Assembly (NCBI GenBank): GCA_943787375.1
Contig: CALSME010000005.1
Coordinates: forward strand, 124,001 to 188,000
Direction of reading: 5' to 3'
From: an uncultured Polaribacter sp.
GTDB taxonomy: Bacteria > Bacteroidota > Bacteroidia > Flavobacteriales > Flavobacteriaceae
DNA length: 64,000 nt
The notes under the pieces are model-generated. The model had not been told where the DNA came from. It searched no databases and was given only the letters and a program-made list of their open reading frames with translations. Below, one piece after another: positions 45,091 to 54,226 of this stretch; within the stretch, counting starts at the first letter, position 1; every line of letters begins with the position of its first letter. A program made the translations under genes and the position numbers.

Positions 45091-46343
45091 GAGTAGGATT
45101 GTTTTTTTATAATTTTCAAAAAATAAATAGTCAATACCAAATAAGCAATACCTCCCAAAAAAGATAGTATGTATATCGTAAAGGTTAGGTCATGCATTAT
45201 AAAGCCAATATAAAAAGCAATACAATTGATAATTAAAAGAATTGCATTGAAGAGCAAACTTATATTGTTTTTATCTAAAACAACAATGATATTGCTAATT
45301 GGACTAAATGAGGATCTGCTTAAAACAAGAAAAGAAAGAAGAAGTAAATACACTCTTAAATTGACCCAATTGTCTGTTAAAAACATTTCTAATAAGTAAA
45401 TGCCTAGGGTATTCATCAGTACTAAAAATAAAAACATGGTTCCAACATTAAATCGAATGATTTTTTTTGTGGTTTTTAAAAGCTCTTTTTTTGAGGTGTT
45501 CATAAGGCTAGATGCCTTTTCAAAGTATACAGTTGAAATGGAAGAGGAAATTATAAAGAGCGGCATTGTTAAAATCTTTTGACTGAAAAAATAAACGCCC
45601 GCATCCTTAAGACTAAAAAAAGCAAAGATGAATAACGGAATCGACTGTGATGCTAAATTGTTTATAAACCTAGAGGGAAGTAAGAAGGTCATTACAGAGG
45701 TATTGACACTCAGATTCCTTTTAATGATCTTAAAATCGATTGCATTGAAGTGTTTTTTATTTTTAAAACTAAAATATAAAGTGACAATTAGCAATGAAAT
45801 AAACGAGCTGTAAACCAATCCGTAAACGCTAAATTTTACATAAAAGGCAAATTGAAAAAAAACATTGATGAAAACTAAAAGTACTTTCGCAAATGAAACG
45901 GGAGAAAAATCCTTGTGACTGGTTAAGTAAAATTCATGCGTTTTATTGTAGCTTAGAAGAATGGCACTCAAAACAGCGAGTATCAAAACATTGATTTCTA
46001 TTCCTTTGTCAAAAAAAATAATATAAAACGGGAGGAATACTAAGGTGCCAACAATAGTCATTATTGGAATGAGCATGAATAGAAAATTAAACCAATGATG
46101 TCGGGTTAATTTATCTTTGCAGGTTACAATATAATTGTCTAATTGTAGCGAGTTAAAAACAGATATTATTGAAGAGAAACCAATAAAAACACTTAAAATG
46201 CCATAGGCTTCACTACCGTATATTTTTGCAATAAAAAGAGCACTAATAACTGCAATAATTTGTGCAATTAAAGTACCTTTAAACATTATAAGAATATTCT
46301 TATAAAAAGTAGATAAATGGTTTTTGTTTACTTTTGGAGTCAA
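45087..46343 (-). CDS. Oligosaccharide flippase (Wzx-like)
   Basis: A polytopic membrane protein of the MVF/MATE-like polysaccharide transporter group, with about twelve hydrophobic segments. The N-terminus FKGTLIAQIIAVISALFIAK followed by IYGSEAYGILSVFIGFSS matches Wzx-like proteins. The start is unclear: the frame reaches a GTG at 46379; the TTG at 46343 gives a natural N-terminus; an ATG lies at 46286. With a 4-bp overlap to the hexapeptide acyltransferase it probably forms a short surface-glycan operon. It starts head-to-head with the HAD gene, and the two 5' ends lie very close. Confidence 0.85.
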   Translation of the reverse strand: MTPKVNKNHLSTFYKNILIMFKGTLIAQIIAVISALFIAKIYGSEAYGILSVFIGFSSIISVFNSLQLDNYIVTCKDKLTRHHWFNFLFMLIPIMTIVGTLVFLPFYIIFFDKGIEINVLILAVLSAILLSYNKTHEFYLTSHKDFSPVSFAKVLLVFINVFFQFAFYVKFSVYGLVYSSFISLLIVTLYFSFKNKKHFNAIDFKIIKRNLSVNTSVMTFLLPSRFINNLASQSIPLFIFAFFSLKDAGVYFFSQKILTMPLFIISSSISTVYFEKASSLMNTSKKELLKTTKKIIRFNVGTMFLFLVLMNTLGIYLLEMFLTDNWVNLRVYLLLLSFLVLSRSSFSPISNIIVVLDKNNISLLFNAILLIINCIAFYIGFIMHDLTFTIYILSFLGGIAYLVLTIYFLKIIKKQSYS

Positions 46344-46358
46344 AAAATAACTTTTTAT

Positions 46359-46366
46359 CAAATATA
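46359..46366 (-). promoter_or_regulatory. Possible -7 box for the flippase operon
   Basis: TATATTTG on the minus strand matches TAnnTTTG. It lies within the extended frame of the flippase and argues for a start downstream of it. No good -33 TTG is found. Confidence 0.35.
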
Positions 46367-46372
46367 AAACAA

Positions 46373-47059
46373 TTGACACGGATTAAACACGTCTTTTTCG
46401 ACTTAGATCATACACTTTGGGATTTTGAAAAAAATTCAGACCTTACTTTTCAAAAATTATTTAAGGAGTATCAAATTGATCTTGATATTGCTGTTTTTTT
46501 GGATGTTTACAAGCCCATTAATTTTAAGTATTGGCGTTTGTATCGACAAGAAAAAGTGAGTAAAGAGCAACTGCGTTATTTAAGATTGAAAGAAGCATTT
46601 GATGCTGTTCATTTTTCTATTTCCGACGAGTTAATAGATACATTGGCCATTCAGTATATAGAATTAATGCCAAACTTCAATCATCTTTTTGACGGAGCTG
46701 TTGACATTTTAAACTATTTGAAAGACAAATATCAATTGCATATTATTACCAATGGATTTGAAGAAGTGCAAGCTAAGAAAATGAAAAGTTCAAAGATTCA
46801 GCATTATTTTGATCAAGTAATTACCTCGGAGTCTGTTGGAGTTAAAAAACCAAATCCATTAATTTTCGAACATGCCTTGAGTGTTGCAAAAGCCACAAAA
46901 GAAAATTCTATTATGATTGGGGATAGTTTAGAAGCCGATATAGAAGGAGCAATCAACTTTGATATGGAGGCAATTTATTTTAACCCAGAAAATAATAATA
47001 GTGAAAATACCTCGTTCTTAACCGTAAACTCACTCTTAGAGATTAAGCAATACCTATAG
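46373..47059 (+). CDS. HAD-family hydrolase, YjjG-type pyrimidine nucleotidase
   Basis: A 228-aa haloacid-dehalogenase phosphatase. TTG at 46373 puts TRIKHVFFDLDHTLWDFEKN at the N-terminus, with the nucleophile Asp in FDLDHTLW; the longer frame starts in the opposite gene's coding region. A helical cap follows. Later motifs are HIITNGFEEVQAKKMKSS (Thr/Ser motif II), VGVKKPNPLIFEHAL (Lys motif III) and SIMIGDSLEADIEGAINFDM (motif IV). The FDLDHTLWDF signature is that of YjjG-like 5'-nucleotidases that clear non-standard pyrimidine nucleotides; the specificity here is inferred. Confidence 0.9.
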   Translation: MTRIKHVFFDLDHTLWDFEKNSDLTFQKLFKEYQIDLDIAVFLDVYKPINFKYWRLYRQEKVSKEQLRYLRLKEAFDAVHFSISDELIDTLAIQYIELMPNFNHLFDGAVDILNYLKDKYQLHIITNGFEEVQAKKMKSSKIQHYFDQVITSESVGVKKPNPLIFEHALSVAKATKENSIMIGDSLEADIEGAINFDMEAIYFNPENNNSENTSFLTVNSLLEIKQYL

Positions 47060-47095
47060 TTTTTTATCAAAGAATAAATAGACTCTTTAAAAATT

Positions 47096-47641
47096 ATGAA
47101 ACATTTTAAAACAGTGGTACTTCTTATGTTTCTTCTCTTAGCTGCCTGTTCAGAAAAGTTAGATTTTAAGCAAGCAGAAGATTTTAAGCATCAGCCAGTC
47201 GTAAAAACGTCACTGGTTTATTTTACCTTATTTTCCAATGATTTTATGGACCCAGTAACAGGATCAGAAATTGTAAACGGAGTCTCAGATGTATCGGATT
47301 TCCGTATCTTAGAGAATTCGTATCTCCGAGATAACTTACAAAAAATTATTATTGATATTGAAGTAAAGAATGAAATATCCAGAGATTTTACTGCGATTAT
47401 AGAATTTTTAGATGATAATGGGACTATTATCTACACACTAAGCACTTTAAATATACCCGCTCAAAATATAGCATTTACCTACCAAGAAACAATTGAAGTT
47501 CGTTTAAATCCAATTATTCTGAACACCAGAAAAACAAGAACATCGGTATTCATTTCTGGAGCCTCAACACCACTTATTGAAAACGATCCAAGGGCGTTTG
47601 AATTGAAATCATCTGGAACCTATTTTATAGAAACCGAATAA
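47096..47641 (+). CDS. Hypothetical lipoprotein
   Basis: A 181-aa protein with a lipoprotein signal (VVLLMFLLLAACSEK, Cys at 19). The mature part is a beta-rich region (VKTSLVYFTLFSNDFM, KIIIDIEVKNEISRDF, IIEFLDDNGTIIYTLS) without a motif I know. Its stop is two bases before the ATG of the following barrel protein, so the pair is very likely an operon and possibly works together at the outer membrane. Confidence 0.8.
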   Translation: MKHFKTVVLLMFLLLAACSEKLDFKQAEDFKHQPVVKTSLVYFTLFSNDFMDPVTGSEIVNGVSDVSDFRILENSYLRDNLQKIIIDIEVKNEISRDFTAIIEFLDDNGTIIYTLSTLNIPAQNIAFTYQETIEVRLNPIILNTRKTRTSVFISGASTPLIENDPRAFELKSSGTYFIETE

Positions 47642-47643
47642 TT

Positions 47644-49017
47644 ATGAAGCAATTATTTTTTCTGTTGTTGCTCTTTGTCTCTTTAGATACAATGACGCAA
47701 AACAAACAAGTTTTATACGGTTTTGCAGAAAACCCTCAAACTCTTTTATTAAATCCAGGAGCAGAAACAAATTATAAGTTTCATGTAGGAATTCCTTTCC
47801 TCTCTGGTTTGTCAGGTGATGTTGCATTAAAGAATTTTAAATTAACCGATCTGTTTTCCGAAGATGGCATCGATTTTAATACAAAATTTTTCCGTCTTTT
47901 AAATAAGTTGGATGTCAATGACCACCTAAAATTGAACCTGCAGATGGATGTTTTAAATGTAGGTTTTAGAGTGGACGATAAAACCTACATTAGCTTTGGC
48001 TTTTACCAAGAATTGGATGTCATTGGTTACTGGCCTAAAGATGTAATTACTTTCCTAAATGAAGGGAATGCCCCTTACCTCAATAAGAGCTTTGATTTGT
48101 CACAAATCGTTTATAAAGCAGATTTTGTAGGTGCGTTGCATGTTGGGGTTTCAAGAAAAGTAAACCCAAAACTTACGCTAGGAGGTAGGTTTAAATTATA
48201 TTCTTCTGCATTAAATCTCGAAACCCAGAATAATTCTGGAACCGTTACGACACAACGAGGATCGAACAATATATACACACACTATTTGAACACGATTGAT
48301 TTGAATTTTTTGTCTGCAGGTTTGGTAGAAGACGATGAATACCTTGAGAATCCGACGGAACTCATTACCAACTCTTTTTTAGGGGGAAGTTTGGGCATTG
48401 GACTCGATTTTGGAATGACGTATCACATTTCACCCAGATTAGAATTTACGGGAAGTATCATCGATTTTGGATATATTAATTATTCCAAAAAAGTACAAAA
48501 TACTACTGTAAAAGGAAGCTATACTTTTGAGGGGGTAAATTTTTTGTTCGATCCTGCTAGTCCCACAAATTATTGGGCAGATTTAAATGCCGATTTTGAA
48601 GAGAAAGTTCCAAGAGGGAATAATACAAATTCTTATACCTCATGGAGACCGACAAAACTAAATGCAGCTTTAAAATATAGTTTTGGTAATCAAAGAAGAA
48701 GTAAATATTGCTATGACAATACCTTTAAAGAATTTTATACGGATGCTTTTGGACTCCAAATACATACAATTATGAGGCCTTTAAGTCCGCAATATGCAAT
48801 TACGGGTTTTTATGAGAAGACATTTACAGAAAAACTACACGCAAAAGTAACCTACACGTTAGATGATTATTCTTTTCATAATGTAGGAGCTGGAATTTCT
48901 ACACAAATAGGAAATGTCTCCCTTTTTGGAATGGTAGATAATATTTTCGCTTATCATAATCTGGCAAATGCCAGTAGTGTTTCTTTTCAAATGGGACTCA
49001 ATTTAATTTTTGATTAG
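47644..49017 (+). CDS. Outer-membrane beta-barrel protein, DUF5723-like
   Basis: A 457-aa exported protein (signal LFFLLLLFVSLDTMTQ). Amphipathic strands run throughout. The conserved parts include NPGAETNYKFHVGIPFLSGL, GFRVDDKTYISFGFYQEL, VSRKVNPKLTLGGRFKLYSS and ITGFYEKTF. This is the DUF5723 (PorP/SprF-like) pattern typical of Bacteroidota. Related proteins act beside cell-surface adhesins or T9SS cargo, but this gene has no such partner except the lipoprotein just upstream. It is convergent with rarA with 7 bp between. Confidence 0.85.
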   Translation: MKQLFFLLLLFVSLDTMTQNKQVLYGFAENPQTLLLNPGAETNYKFHVGIPFLSGLSGDVALKNFKLTDLFSEDGIDFNTKFFRLLNKLDVNDHLKLNLQMDVLNVGFRVDDKTYISFGFYQELDVIGYWPKDVITFLNEGNAPYLNKSFDLSQIVYKADFVGALHVGVSRKVNPKLTLGGRFKLYSSALNLETQNNSGTVTTQRGSNNIYTHYLNTIDLNFLSAGLVEDDEYLENPTELITNSFLGGSLGIGLDFGMTYHISPRLEFTGSIIDFGYINYSKKVQNTTVKGSYTFEGVNFLFDPASPTNYWADLNADFEEKVPRGNNTNSYTSWRPTKLNAALKYSFGNQRRSKYCYDNTFKEFYTDAFGLQIHTIMRPLSPQYAITGFYEKTFTEKLHAKVTYTLDDYSFHNVGAGISTQIGNVSLFGMVDNIFAYHNLANASSVSFQMGLNLIFD

Positions 49018-49024
49018 CTCAAAA

Positions 49025-50296
49025 TTAATATCCATATTTAGCCTTCCATCTTTTTCTTAAAAGATTTCTAAATTGATTTTCGCGTGGATTATTTCCTGGG
49101 TCATAGAGTTTCTTGCCTGAAATTTCTTGAGGTAAAAATTCTTGACTCACAAAGTTTTCTGGATAATTATGAGCATATGCATACTCTTTCCCATAGCCAA
49201 TATCTTTCATTAATTTTGTTGGGGCATTTCGTAAATGTAGCGGTACCGATAAGTCTCCAGTTTGTTTTACGAGATTCTGAGCTTCATTTATAGCCATGTA
49301 TGAAGCATTACTTTTTGCAGAATTTGCAAGGTATACGGCACATTGACTCAAAATAATACGAGATTCAGGATGTCCAACCACAGCCACTGCCTGAAAGGTG
49401 TTATTTGCCAATATAAATGCTGTTGGATTTGCATTCCCAATATCTTCTGAAGCCAATATAAGCATCCTTCTTGCAATAAACTTTACATCTTCACCACCTT
49501 CTATCATTCTTGCTAAATAATATACAGCAGCATTTGGATCACTCCCTCGTATCGATTTAATAAAAGCAGAAATAATATCATAGTGTTGTTCACCAGTTTT
49601 GTCATACCGAGCCGTATTCTTTTGCACCTTAGACAAGACCAATTCGTTGGTAATTTCAATACTTTCCTCAGCGCCAACAATCAGCTCAAAAATATTGAGT
49701 AATTTGCGAGCATCCCCTCCTGAAACTTGCAATAAAGCTGAGGTTTCTGTGAGTTGAATGTCTTTTTTAGAGATCAATTCATCCTTTTTAATCGCTCTTT
49801 TTAACAAGTTGATGAGGTCGTCCTTGTCAAACGAATTCAAAATGTATACTTGGCAACGAGAGAGTAGGGCAGGGATGACCTCAAAACTTGGGTTTTCTGT
49901 AGTTGCACCAATTAGCGTCACCCATCCTTTTTCTACGGCGCCTAATAAAGAGTCTTGTTGAGATTTGCTAAACCGATGAATCTCATCAATAAATAAAATG
50001 GGATTTTTTGCGGTAAACAGTCCGCCACTTTTTTTGGCTTTCTCAATAACCTCTCGTACCTCTTTTACTCCAGAACTAATGGCACTCAGGGTATAAAAGG
50101 GTCTTTTTGATTCCGTAGCAATAATATTTGCGAGGGTGGTTTTCCCAATTCCAGGAGGTCCCCAAAGAATTAATGAGGGAATGATACCTTGCTTGATATG
50201 ATTTGTTAAAATACCGTTTTCGCCAACCAAATGCTGCTGGCTAATATAATCTTCAAGATGTTTCGGACGGATTCTTTCTGCCAAAGGTTCATTCAT
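49025..50296 (-). CDS. rarA: Replication-associated recombination ATPase RarA (MgsA)
   Basis: A clamp-loader-like AAA+ ATPase acting at stalled replication forks. The 423-aa protein opens with [20 protein letters not shown]. Walker A is [19 protein letters not shown] and Walker B is [19 protein letters not shown]. Sensor [20 protein letters not shown] and the C-terminal tetramerisation part ([35 protein letters not shown]) are all complete. It is divergent from the rhomboid gene, 76 bp away. Confidence 0.96.
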   Translation of the reverse strand: MNEPLAERIRPKHLEDYISQQHLVGENGILTNHIKQGIIPSLILWGPPGIGKTTLANIIATESKRPFYTLSAISSGVKEVREVIEKAKKSGGLFTAKNPILFIDEIHRFSKSQQDSLLGAVEKGWVTLIGATTENPSFEVIPALLSRCQVYILNSFDKDDLINLLKRAIKKDELISKKDIQLTETSALLQVSGGDARKLLNIFELIVGAEESIEITNELVLSKVQKNTARYDKTGEQHYDIISAFIKSIRGSDPNAAVYYLARMIEGGEDVKFIARRMLILASEDIGNANPTAFILANNTFQAVAVVGHPESRIILSQCAVYLANSAKSNASYMAINEAQNLVKQTGDLSVPLHLRNAPTKLMKDIGYGKEYAYAHNYPENFVSQEFLPQEISGKKLYDPGNNPRENQFRNLLRKRWKAKYGY

Positions 50297-50372
50297 AAGG
50301 TAAAAATAACAAAGTTTTCTGACAGAATCTGTAAGAATTTACTTTGGTTCATTTTTTGTTACTTTTAATGCA

Positions 50373-51068
50373 ATGAAATCTACGAATCAACTCTACTTTT
50401 CAAAATCCATGCTTACAATACCAATCTTATATATTTTGGTGATCTGGATGCTCTACTTTATAGAAATTAAGTTTGGATATAATTTTAATAAGTACGGTGT
50501 GTTTCCTAGAGATTTTAAGGGGCTTAGAGGTGTTTTATTTACCCATTTCATCCATAGCAATACATCGCATCTCCTCAACAACTCAATCCCTTTATTTGTT
50601 CTCCTTTTAAGTGTCTTTATGTTTTATAAAGAAGTTGCGCTAAAAGTGTTGGTGTATGGTGCGCTCCTAACAGGTATTCTTACGTGGATTATTGCAAGAG
50701 AATCCTATCATATTGGTGCAAGTGGTGTTGTATACCTGCTATTTAGTTTTGTGTTCTTTAGTGGTCTTCTAAAAAAACATTTCAGATTGGTTGCTGTATC
50801 TCTAATCGTTATTTTTTTATATGGAAGTATGATTTGGTATGTTTTACCGATTAAAGACGGCATGTCATGGGAAGGCCATTTGTCGGGTTTTGTAGTTGGG
50901 CTAGTATTTGCCTTTTTGTATAAAAATAAAGGCATCAAAAAAACCGAACCTTTTTTCGAAGAAACAGCATTCGATTTATTATTTGATGAAAACGGTAATT
51001 TTGTACCTCCTAATACTGCGGAGGAACCACATGACGATGTAAAACCAATTACTAACAAAGAGGCGTGA
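50373..51068 (+). CDS. Rhomboid family intramembrane serine protease
   Basis: A 231-aa membrane protease. Six hydrophobic segments cover about 14-190. Catalytic and oxyanion residues are visible: THFIHSNTSHLLNNSIPLFV (His/Asn side), HIGASGVVYLLFSFVF (catalytic Ser of GASG, about residue 117), and WEGHLSGFVVGLVFAF (catalytic His). The C-terminal tail is acidic and cytoplasmic. Targets are unknown. It converges with rlmB, 8 bp away. Confidence 0.93.
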   Translation: MKSTNQLYFSKSMLTIPILYILVIWMLYFIEIKFGYNFNKYGVFPRDFKGLRGVLFTHFIHSNTSHLLNNSIPLFVLLLSVFMFYKEVALKVLVYGALLTGILTWIIARESYHIGASGVVYLLFSFVFFSGLLKKHFRLVAVSLIVIFLYGSMIWYVLPIKDGMSWEGHLSGFVVGLVFAFLYKNKGIKKTEPFFEETAFDLLFDENGNFVPPNTAEEPHDDVKPITNKEA

Positions 51069-51076
51069 ACCCAAGT

Positions 51077-51841
51077 TTAAGAATTGTCACTTAGAGTTCT
51101 TTGTCGGATGGTTTCATATAGAAAAGCACCACAGGCAACAGACACATTCAAGGATTCAATCTCTCCCAACAAAGGCAATTTCGCTTTAAAATCGACCATC
51201 TTTAAAATGGAAGGATTTACACCACGATGCTCAGATCCCATAATAATTGCGATGGGTTGGTTGAGTGCCACTTCGTAAATAGATGTTTCTGTTTTTTCGG
51301 TTGCTGCTACTGTTTTAATGTCAGAAGCTTGTAGCATATAGATTGCGTCCTTAATGTGGTCTACTTTACAAATCGGAATTTTAAAAGCTGCACCAGCAGA
51401 TGTTTTTATGGTTTCTGCATTTACTGGAGCACTTCCATTTTTTTGAACAATAACAGCGTCTACACCTGTACATTCTGCAGTTCTTAAAATGGCTCCAAAA
51501 TTACGCACATCGGACAGTTGGTCTAATAACAAGAAAATAGGAGCTTTCTTACTCTCAAGTACTTTTTCGATTAAGGGTTCTAAGTCGTGAAATGCTACTG
51601 GAGAAATCTGTGCAACTGCTCCTTGGTGATTACTGTATTTTGAAAGGCGGTCTAATTTTTCTACGGGTACCACGCTGGTGGTAATTCCTTTTTCTTTGAT
51701 CAAAAGATTCAACTCAAAAAATAAGCTCCCTCTTAATCCTTTTTGAAGGTAAATTTTGTTCATCGTAGAACCACTATTTATGGCTTCAATAATAGCTCTA
51801 ATTCCAAATATATTTGTTGATGCTGTTGTTTCTGTTGTCAT
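51077..51841 (-). CDS. rlmB: 23S rRNA 2'-O-methyltransferase of the RlmB/TrmH family
   Basis: A SPOUT methyltransferase, 254 aa from ATG at 51841; the frame extends 13 codons upstream without a family match. The N-terminal part NIFGIRAIIEAINSGSTMNK is a substrate-binding L30e-like domain. SPOUT motifs are DVRNFGAILRTAECTGVDAV (motif 1), IAIIMGSEHRGVNPSILKM (motif 2) and LPLLGEIESLNVSVACGAFL (motif 3), which form the deep knot for SAM. RlmB methylates G2251 in E. coli 23S rRNA; a sister function such as TrmH-like modification cannot be excluded. The gene lies between the rhomboid gene and the PUL terminator. Confidence 0.93.
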   Translation of the reverse strand: MTTETTASTNIFGIRAIIEAINSGSTMNKIYLQKGLRGSLFFELNLLIKEKGITTSVVPVEKLDRLSKYSNHQGAVAQISPVAFHDLEPLIEKVLESKKAPIFLLLDQLSDVRNFGAILRTAECTGVDAVIVQKNGSAPVNAETIKTSAGAAFKIPICKVDHIKDAIYMLQASDIKTVAATEKTETSIYEVALNQPIAIIMGSEHRGVNPSILKMVDFKAKLPLLGEIESLNVSVACGAFLYETIRQRTLSDNS

Positions 51842-51870
51842 GTTGCAAAGGTATGTTAAATTAAGCGCAA

Positions 51871-51902
51871 AAAAAACCATCTCTTAGAAGAGATGGTTTT
51901 TT
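51871..51902 (-). terminator. Terminator of the first PUL operon
   Basis: AAAACCATCTCTT and AAGAGATGGTTTT form a 13-bp perfect stem with a 2-nt loop. On the minus strand eight T residues follow, ending the susC-susD-lipoprotein operon 19 bp after the last stop. Confidence 0.9.
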
Positions 51903-51920
51903 AAAGTATGTTTTTATTCT

Positions 51921-52661
51921 TTAGATACTAAAGTCTACAGATGTACTACCTCCATAAGAAGAAGCACCTACATTTGCTACTTGAACACCGTCAGCAGTTA
52001 CTACATAAGAAGTACCACCGTCACCGTATCCATCAAAGATCTGTAATTGGTAATCTCCTGAAGCAACACATTCTTGGATGGTAATACCACCAGTCATTCC
52101 AGCATAAGCACCATATCCAGGCGTTGCTTGGCTTGCCAATACAATTACTCCTGCATTCACGTCAACCAATCTCCAATATACCTCTTCTGGCCAGCTATCA
52201 AAACCTAAGACCATCTTTACTTTAATTCCGTTGTTTGGACATCTTAGTCCCACATTAATAGTTAAGTCTTCACCTGTATAAATCTCAGGAGCGTTCGTTA
52301 AAGAAACTACTAAAGTTTGTGAAGCAAATGGTGACATATTTACATCCGTTAAGTCGATGTTTAATATTGCTACATTTGATCCGGCTGCAAAAGTTACAGT
52401 TGTTGGTACCACATAGGCTGCTGCATCAACATCCGTTGAAGCTCCTACAACAGCAATTCCTACTGTTCTTTCTTGATCAGAAGTGTTTGCTGCATACACT
52501 TTAACTTCCTGGCTTACAGATCCACCTTGGTCAAAAGTAATATCCATACTAGAGGTCTCAAACGTAATGTATGGAGTGTCTTGTGGCTCTACTTCGTCGG
52601 TACAACTGTTTAATGTAAAAACAGCTATACACATGTATAAAAGTATTCTTAATTTGTTCAT
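51921..52661 (-). CDS. PUL third-gene lipoprotein A (beta-sandwich)
   Basis: A 246-aa lipoprotein (CIAVFTLNSCTDEVEP, Cys at 20). The first half is a Calx-beta-like sandwich (ITFDQGGSVSQEVKVYAANT, VGIAVVGASTDVDAAAYVV, VAILNIDLTDVNMSPFASQT). The second half has CPNNGIKVKMVLGFDSWPEE, VYWRLVDVNAGVIV, GYGAYAGMTGG and GDYQLQIFDGYGDGGTSYVV. The GDYxLxIxDGYGDGG motif occurs in many secreted flavobacterial enzymes and binding modules. It is a paralogue of 57885-58628: most positions are identical. It is the third gene after susC and susD, so it may bind the same substrate at the cell surface. Confidence 0.85.
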   Translation of the reverse strand: MNKLRILLYMCIAVFTLNSCTDEVEPQDTPYITFETSSMDITFDQGGSVSQEVKVYAANTSDQERTVGIAVVGASTDVDAAAYVVPTTVTFAAGSNVAILNIDLTDVNMSPFASQTLVVSLTNAPEIYTGEDLTINVGLRCPNNGIKVKMVLGFDSWPEEVYWRLVDVNAGVIVLASQATPGYGAYAGMTGGITIQECVASGDYQLQIFDGYGDGGTSYVVTADGVQVANVGASSYGGSTSVDFSI

Positions 52662-52717
52662 TTTTATGAGTTTTAATAATTAGCGATCCCTTTGTAAAAA
52701 GCGATCGCTAAAGGTTA

Positions 52718-54208
52718 TTATTGGTTTTGTGTGCTAATGAAAGGGTTGTATTGAATTTCTCCTTCTGGAATTTCAAAAGTCATTCTTTCATCGTTATAAG
52801 GAATCGCTTCACCTACAAATGAAAGGTGATTTGCACCTCTTGTAGTTGTAGCTTGATTACGCTTCATTGCTAAGTAACTTTTACCTTCACCCCATAATTC
52901 AATACGAGTCTGTAAGTAAATTTCATCCTTCAGTGCTTGTCCAGATAATCCATCGATGTAAGATGCGTCAGGAACTCTTGTACTTACTAAGTTTTTCAGG
53001 TGCACTCTTGATGCTCCGTCATTTCCAGCAAATGCAGCCATTTCAGCAGCCAATAAGTGCATTTCTGCAACTCTCATGTATACATAATCTGCTTTTACAA
53101 TAGAAGAAGTACCCGTGTGTACTCTATCTGCATCATAAAACTTAAATAAAGGCATTAAGTGTTGTGCAAAAGAAGTATTGTTTAAAAACTGTCCTTTTCT
53201 AATATCATTAGTAGGAATCTGTGCGAATAAAGAAGCGTCAATCGCTTTTAAATCTCCATAAGCTGGATAACTATAGCTATAGTAATCCATTTGTCCCCAC
53301 CAAGAGACTAAACCTAAACCAATATCTTGATTTAAATCAACACCCCACATCCATCCTGGAGTATTAACATTGTTAAATCCACCAGTAACTTCAGCACCAA
53401 CCATTACTGGGTAGCTACTGATAGCCTGAACAGCCATGTTGTAAGCTTTGGTGTAATCTGTACCCCTAGCTCCTAAAACATACGCATACAATGCTTTTGC
53501 TACATCTTGGTTGATTTCGGTTTTGTTATCTCTTGCGAAACCTTCTAATAAAGATATTGCATCTGTTAAATCAGATTCCATTAAGTCATAGATCTCACTT
53601 GCAGGCACTTTAGGACCATTTTGATCCGCTGCAGAACGGTAGATCGGTAATATTGGCTCACTAGCATTATATTCTTTCTGGTAGAAATTTGCTAAGTAAA
53701 AATAAGAATGTGCTCTCAAAGCTTTCGCTTGACCCATTGTATATTTATTCGCCTGGCTTTCTGGAGTTGCATCCATTCCACCCAATCCATCGATCACTGA
53801 GTTACATCCTCTAATGATTCTGTAGTAATATCTCCAAACTTGTCTGTTATCACCAAAAGTAAAATCTTGAGGTGCACCAAATTCAGTAATAGATGCTCTG
53901 TACCATCCGTATACACTTTGACTTAAAGCGACATCTCCTGATAACATATCAGAAAATACATCATATGATTTCATTCCAAAATCATCATGTCCACCAGTAC
54001 CACCTGTACCAGTTGTAAATGTCAATGCATATACACCTGACATTAAACCAGTTGGTAACGAAGGATCTAAAGCAGCTGCTTCTTCAAACTGCACAGAAGT
54101 TAATGTTCCTGTGTTGGTCAATACTGGATCTGCTAGGAAATCTGGTTCACAGCTTAAGCTTAATAAAGCTACTGCTGATAGTAATCCGTAATTAAATAAT
54201 TTATTCAT
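52718..54208 (-). CDS. SusD/RagB family nutrient-binding lipoprotein A
   Basis: The outer-membrane lipoprotein partner of the SusC transporter, 496 aa. The lipoprotein signal is GLLSAVALLSLSCEPDF (Cys at 20). SusD parts: LADPVLTNTGTLTSVQF, YRIIRGCNSVIDGLGGMDAT, MGQAKALRAHSYFYLANFYQ (the helical TPR part), and a C-terminal MRVAEMHLLAAEMAAFAGND followed by RIELWGEGKSYLAMKRNQA. Substrate cannot be read. It starts 18 bp after the susC stop. Confidence 0.95.
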   Translation of the reverse strand: MNKLFNYGLLSAVALLSLSCEPDFLADPVLTNTGTLTSVQFEEAAALDPSLPTGLMSGVYALTFTTGTGGTGGHDDFGMKSYDVFSDMLSGDVALSQSVYGWYRASITEFGAPQDFTFGDNRQVWRYYYRIIRGCNSVIDGLGGMDATPESQANKYTMGQAKALRAHSYFYLANFYQKEYNASEPILPIYRSAADQNGPKVPASEIYDLMESDLTDAISLLEGFARDNKTEINQDVAKALYAYVLGARGTDYTKAYNMAVQAISSYPVMVGAEVTGGFNNVNTPGWMWGVDLNQDIGLGLVSWWGQMDYYSYSYPAYGDLKAIDASLFAQIPTNDIRKGQFLNNTSFAQHLMPLFKFYDADRVHTGTSSIVKADYVYMRVAEMHLLAAEMAAFAGNDGASRVHLKNLVSTRVPDASYIDGLSGQALKDEIYLQTRIELWGEGKSYLAMKRNQATTTRGANHLSFVGEAIPYNDERMTFEIPEGEIQYNPFISTQNQ

Positions 54209-54226
54209 TTTCTTGTTTTTTTTAAA

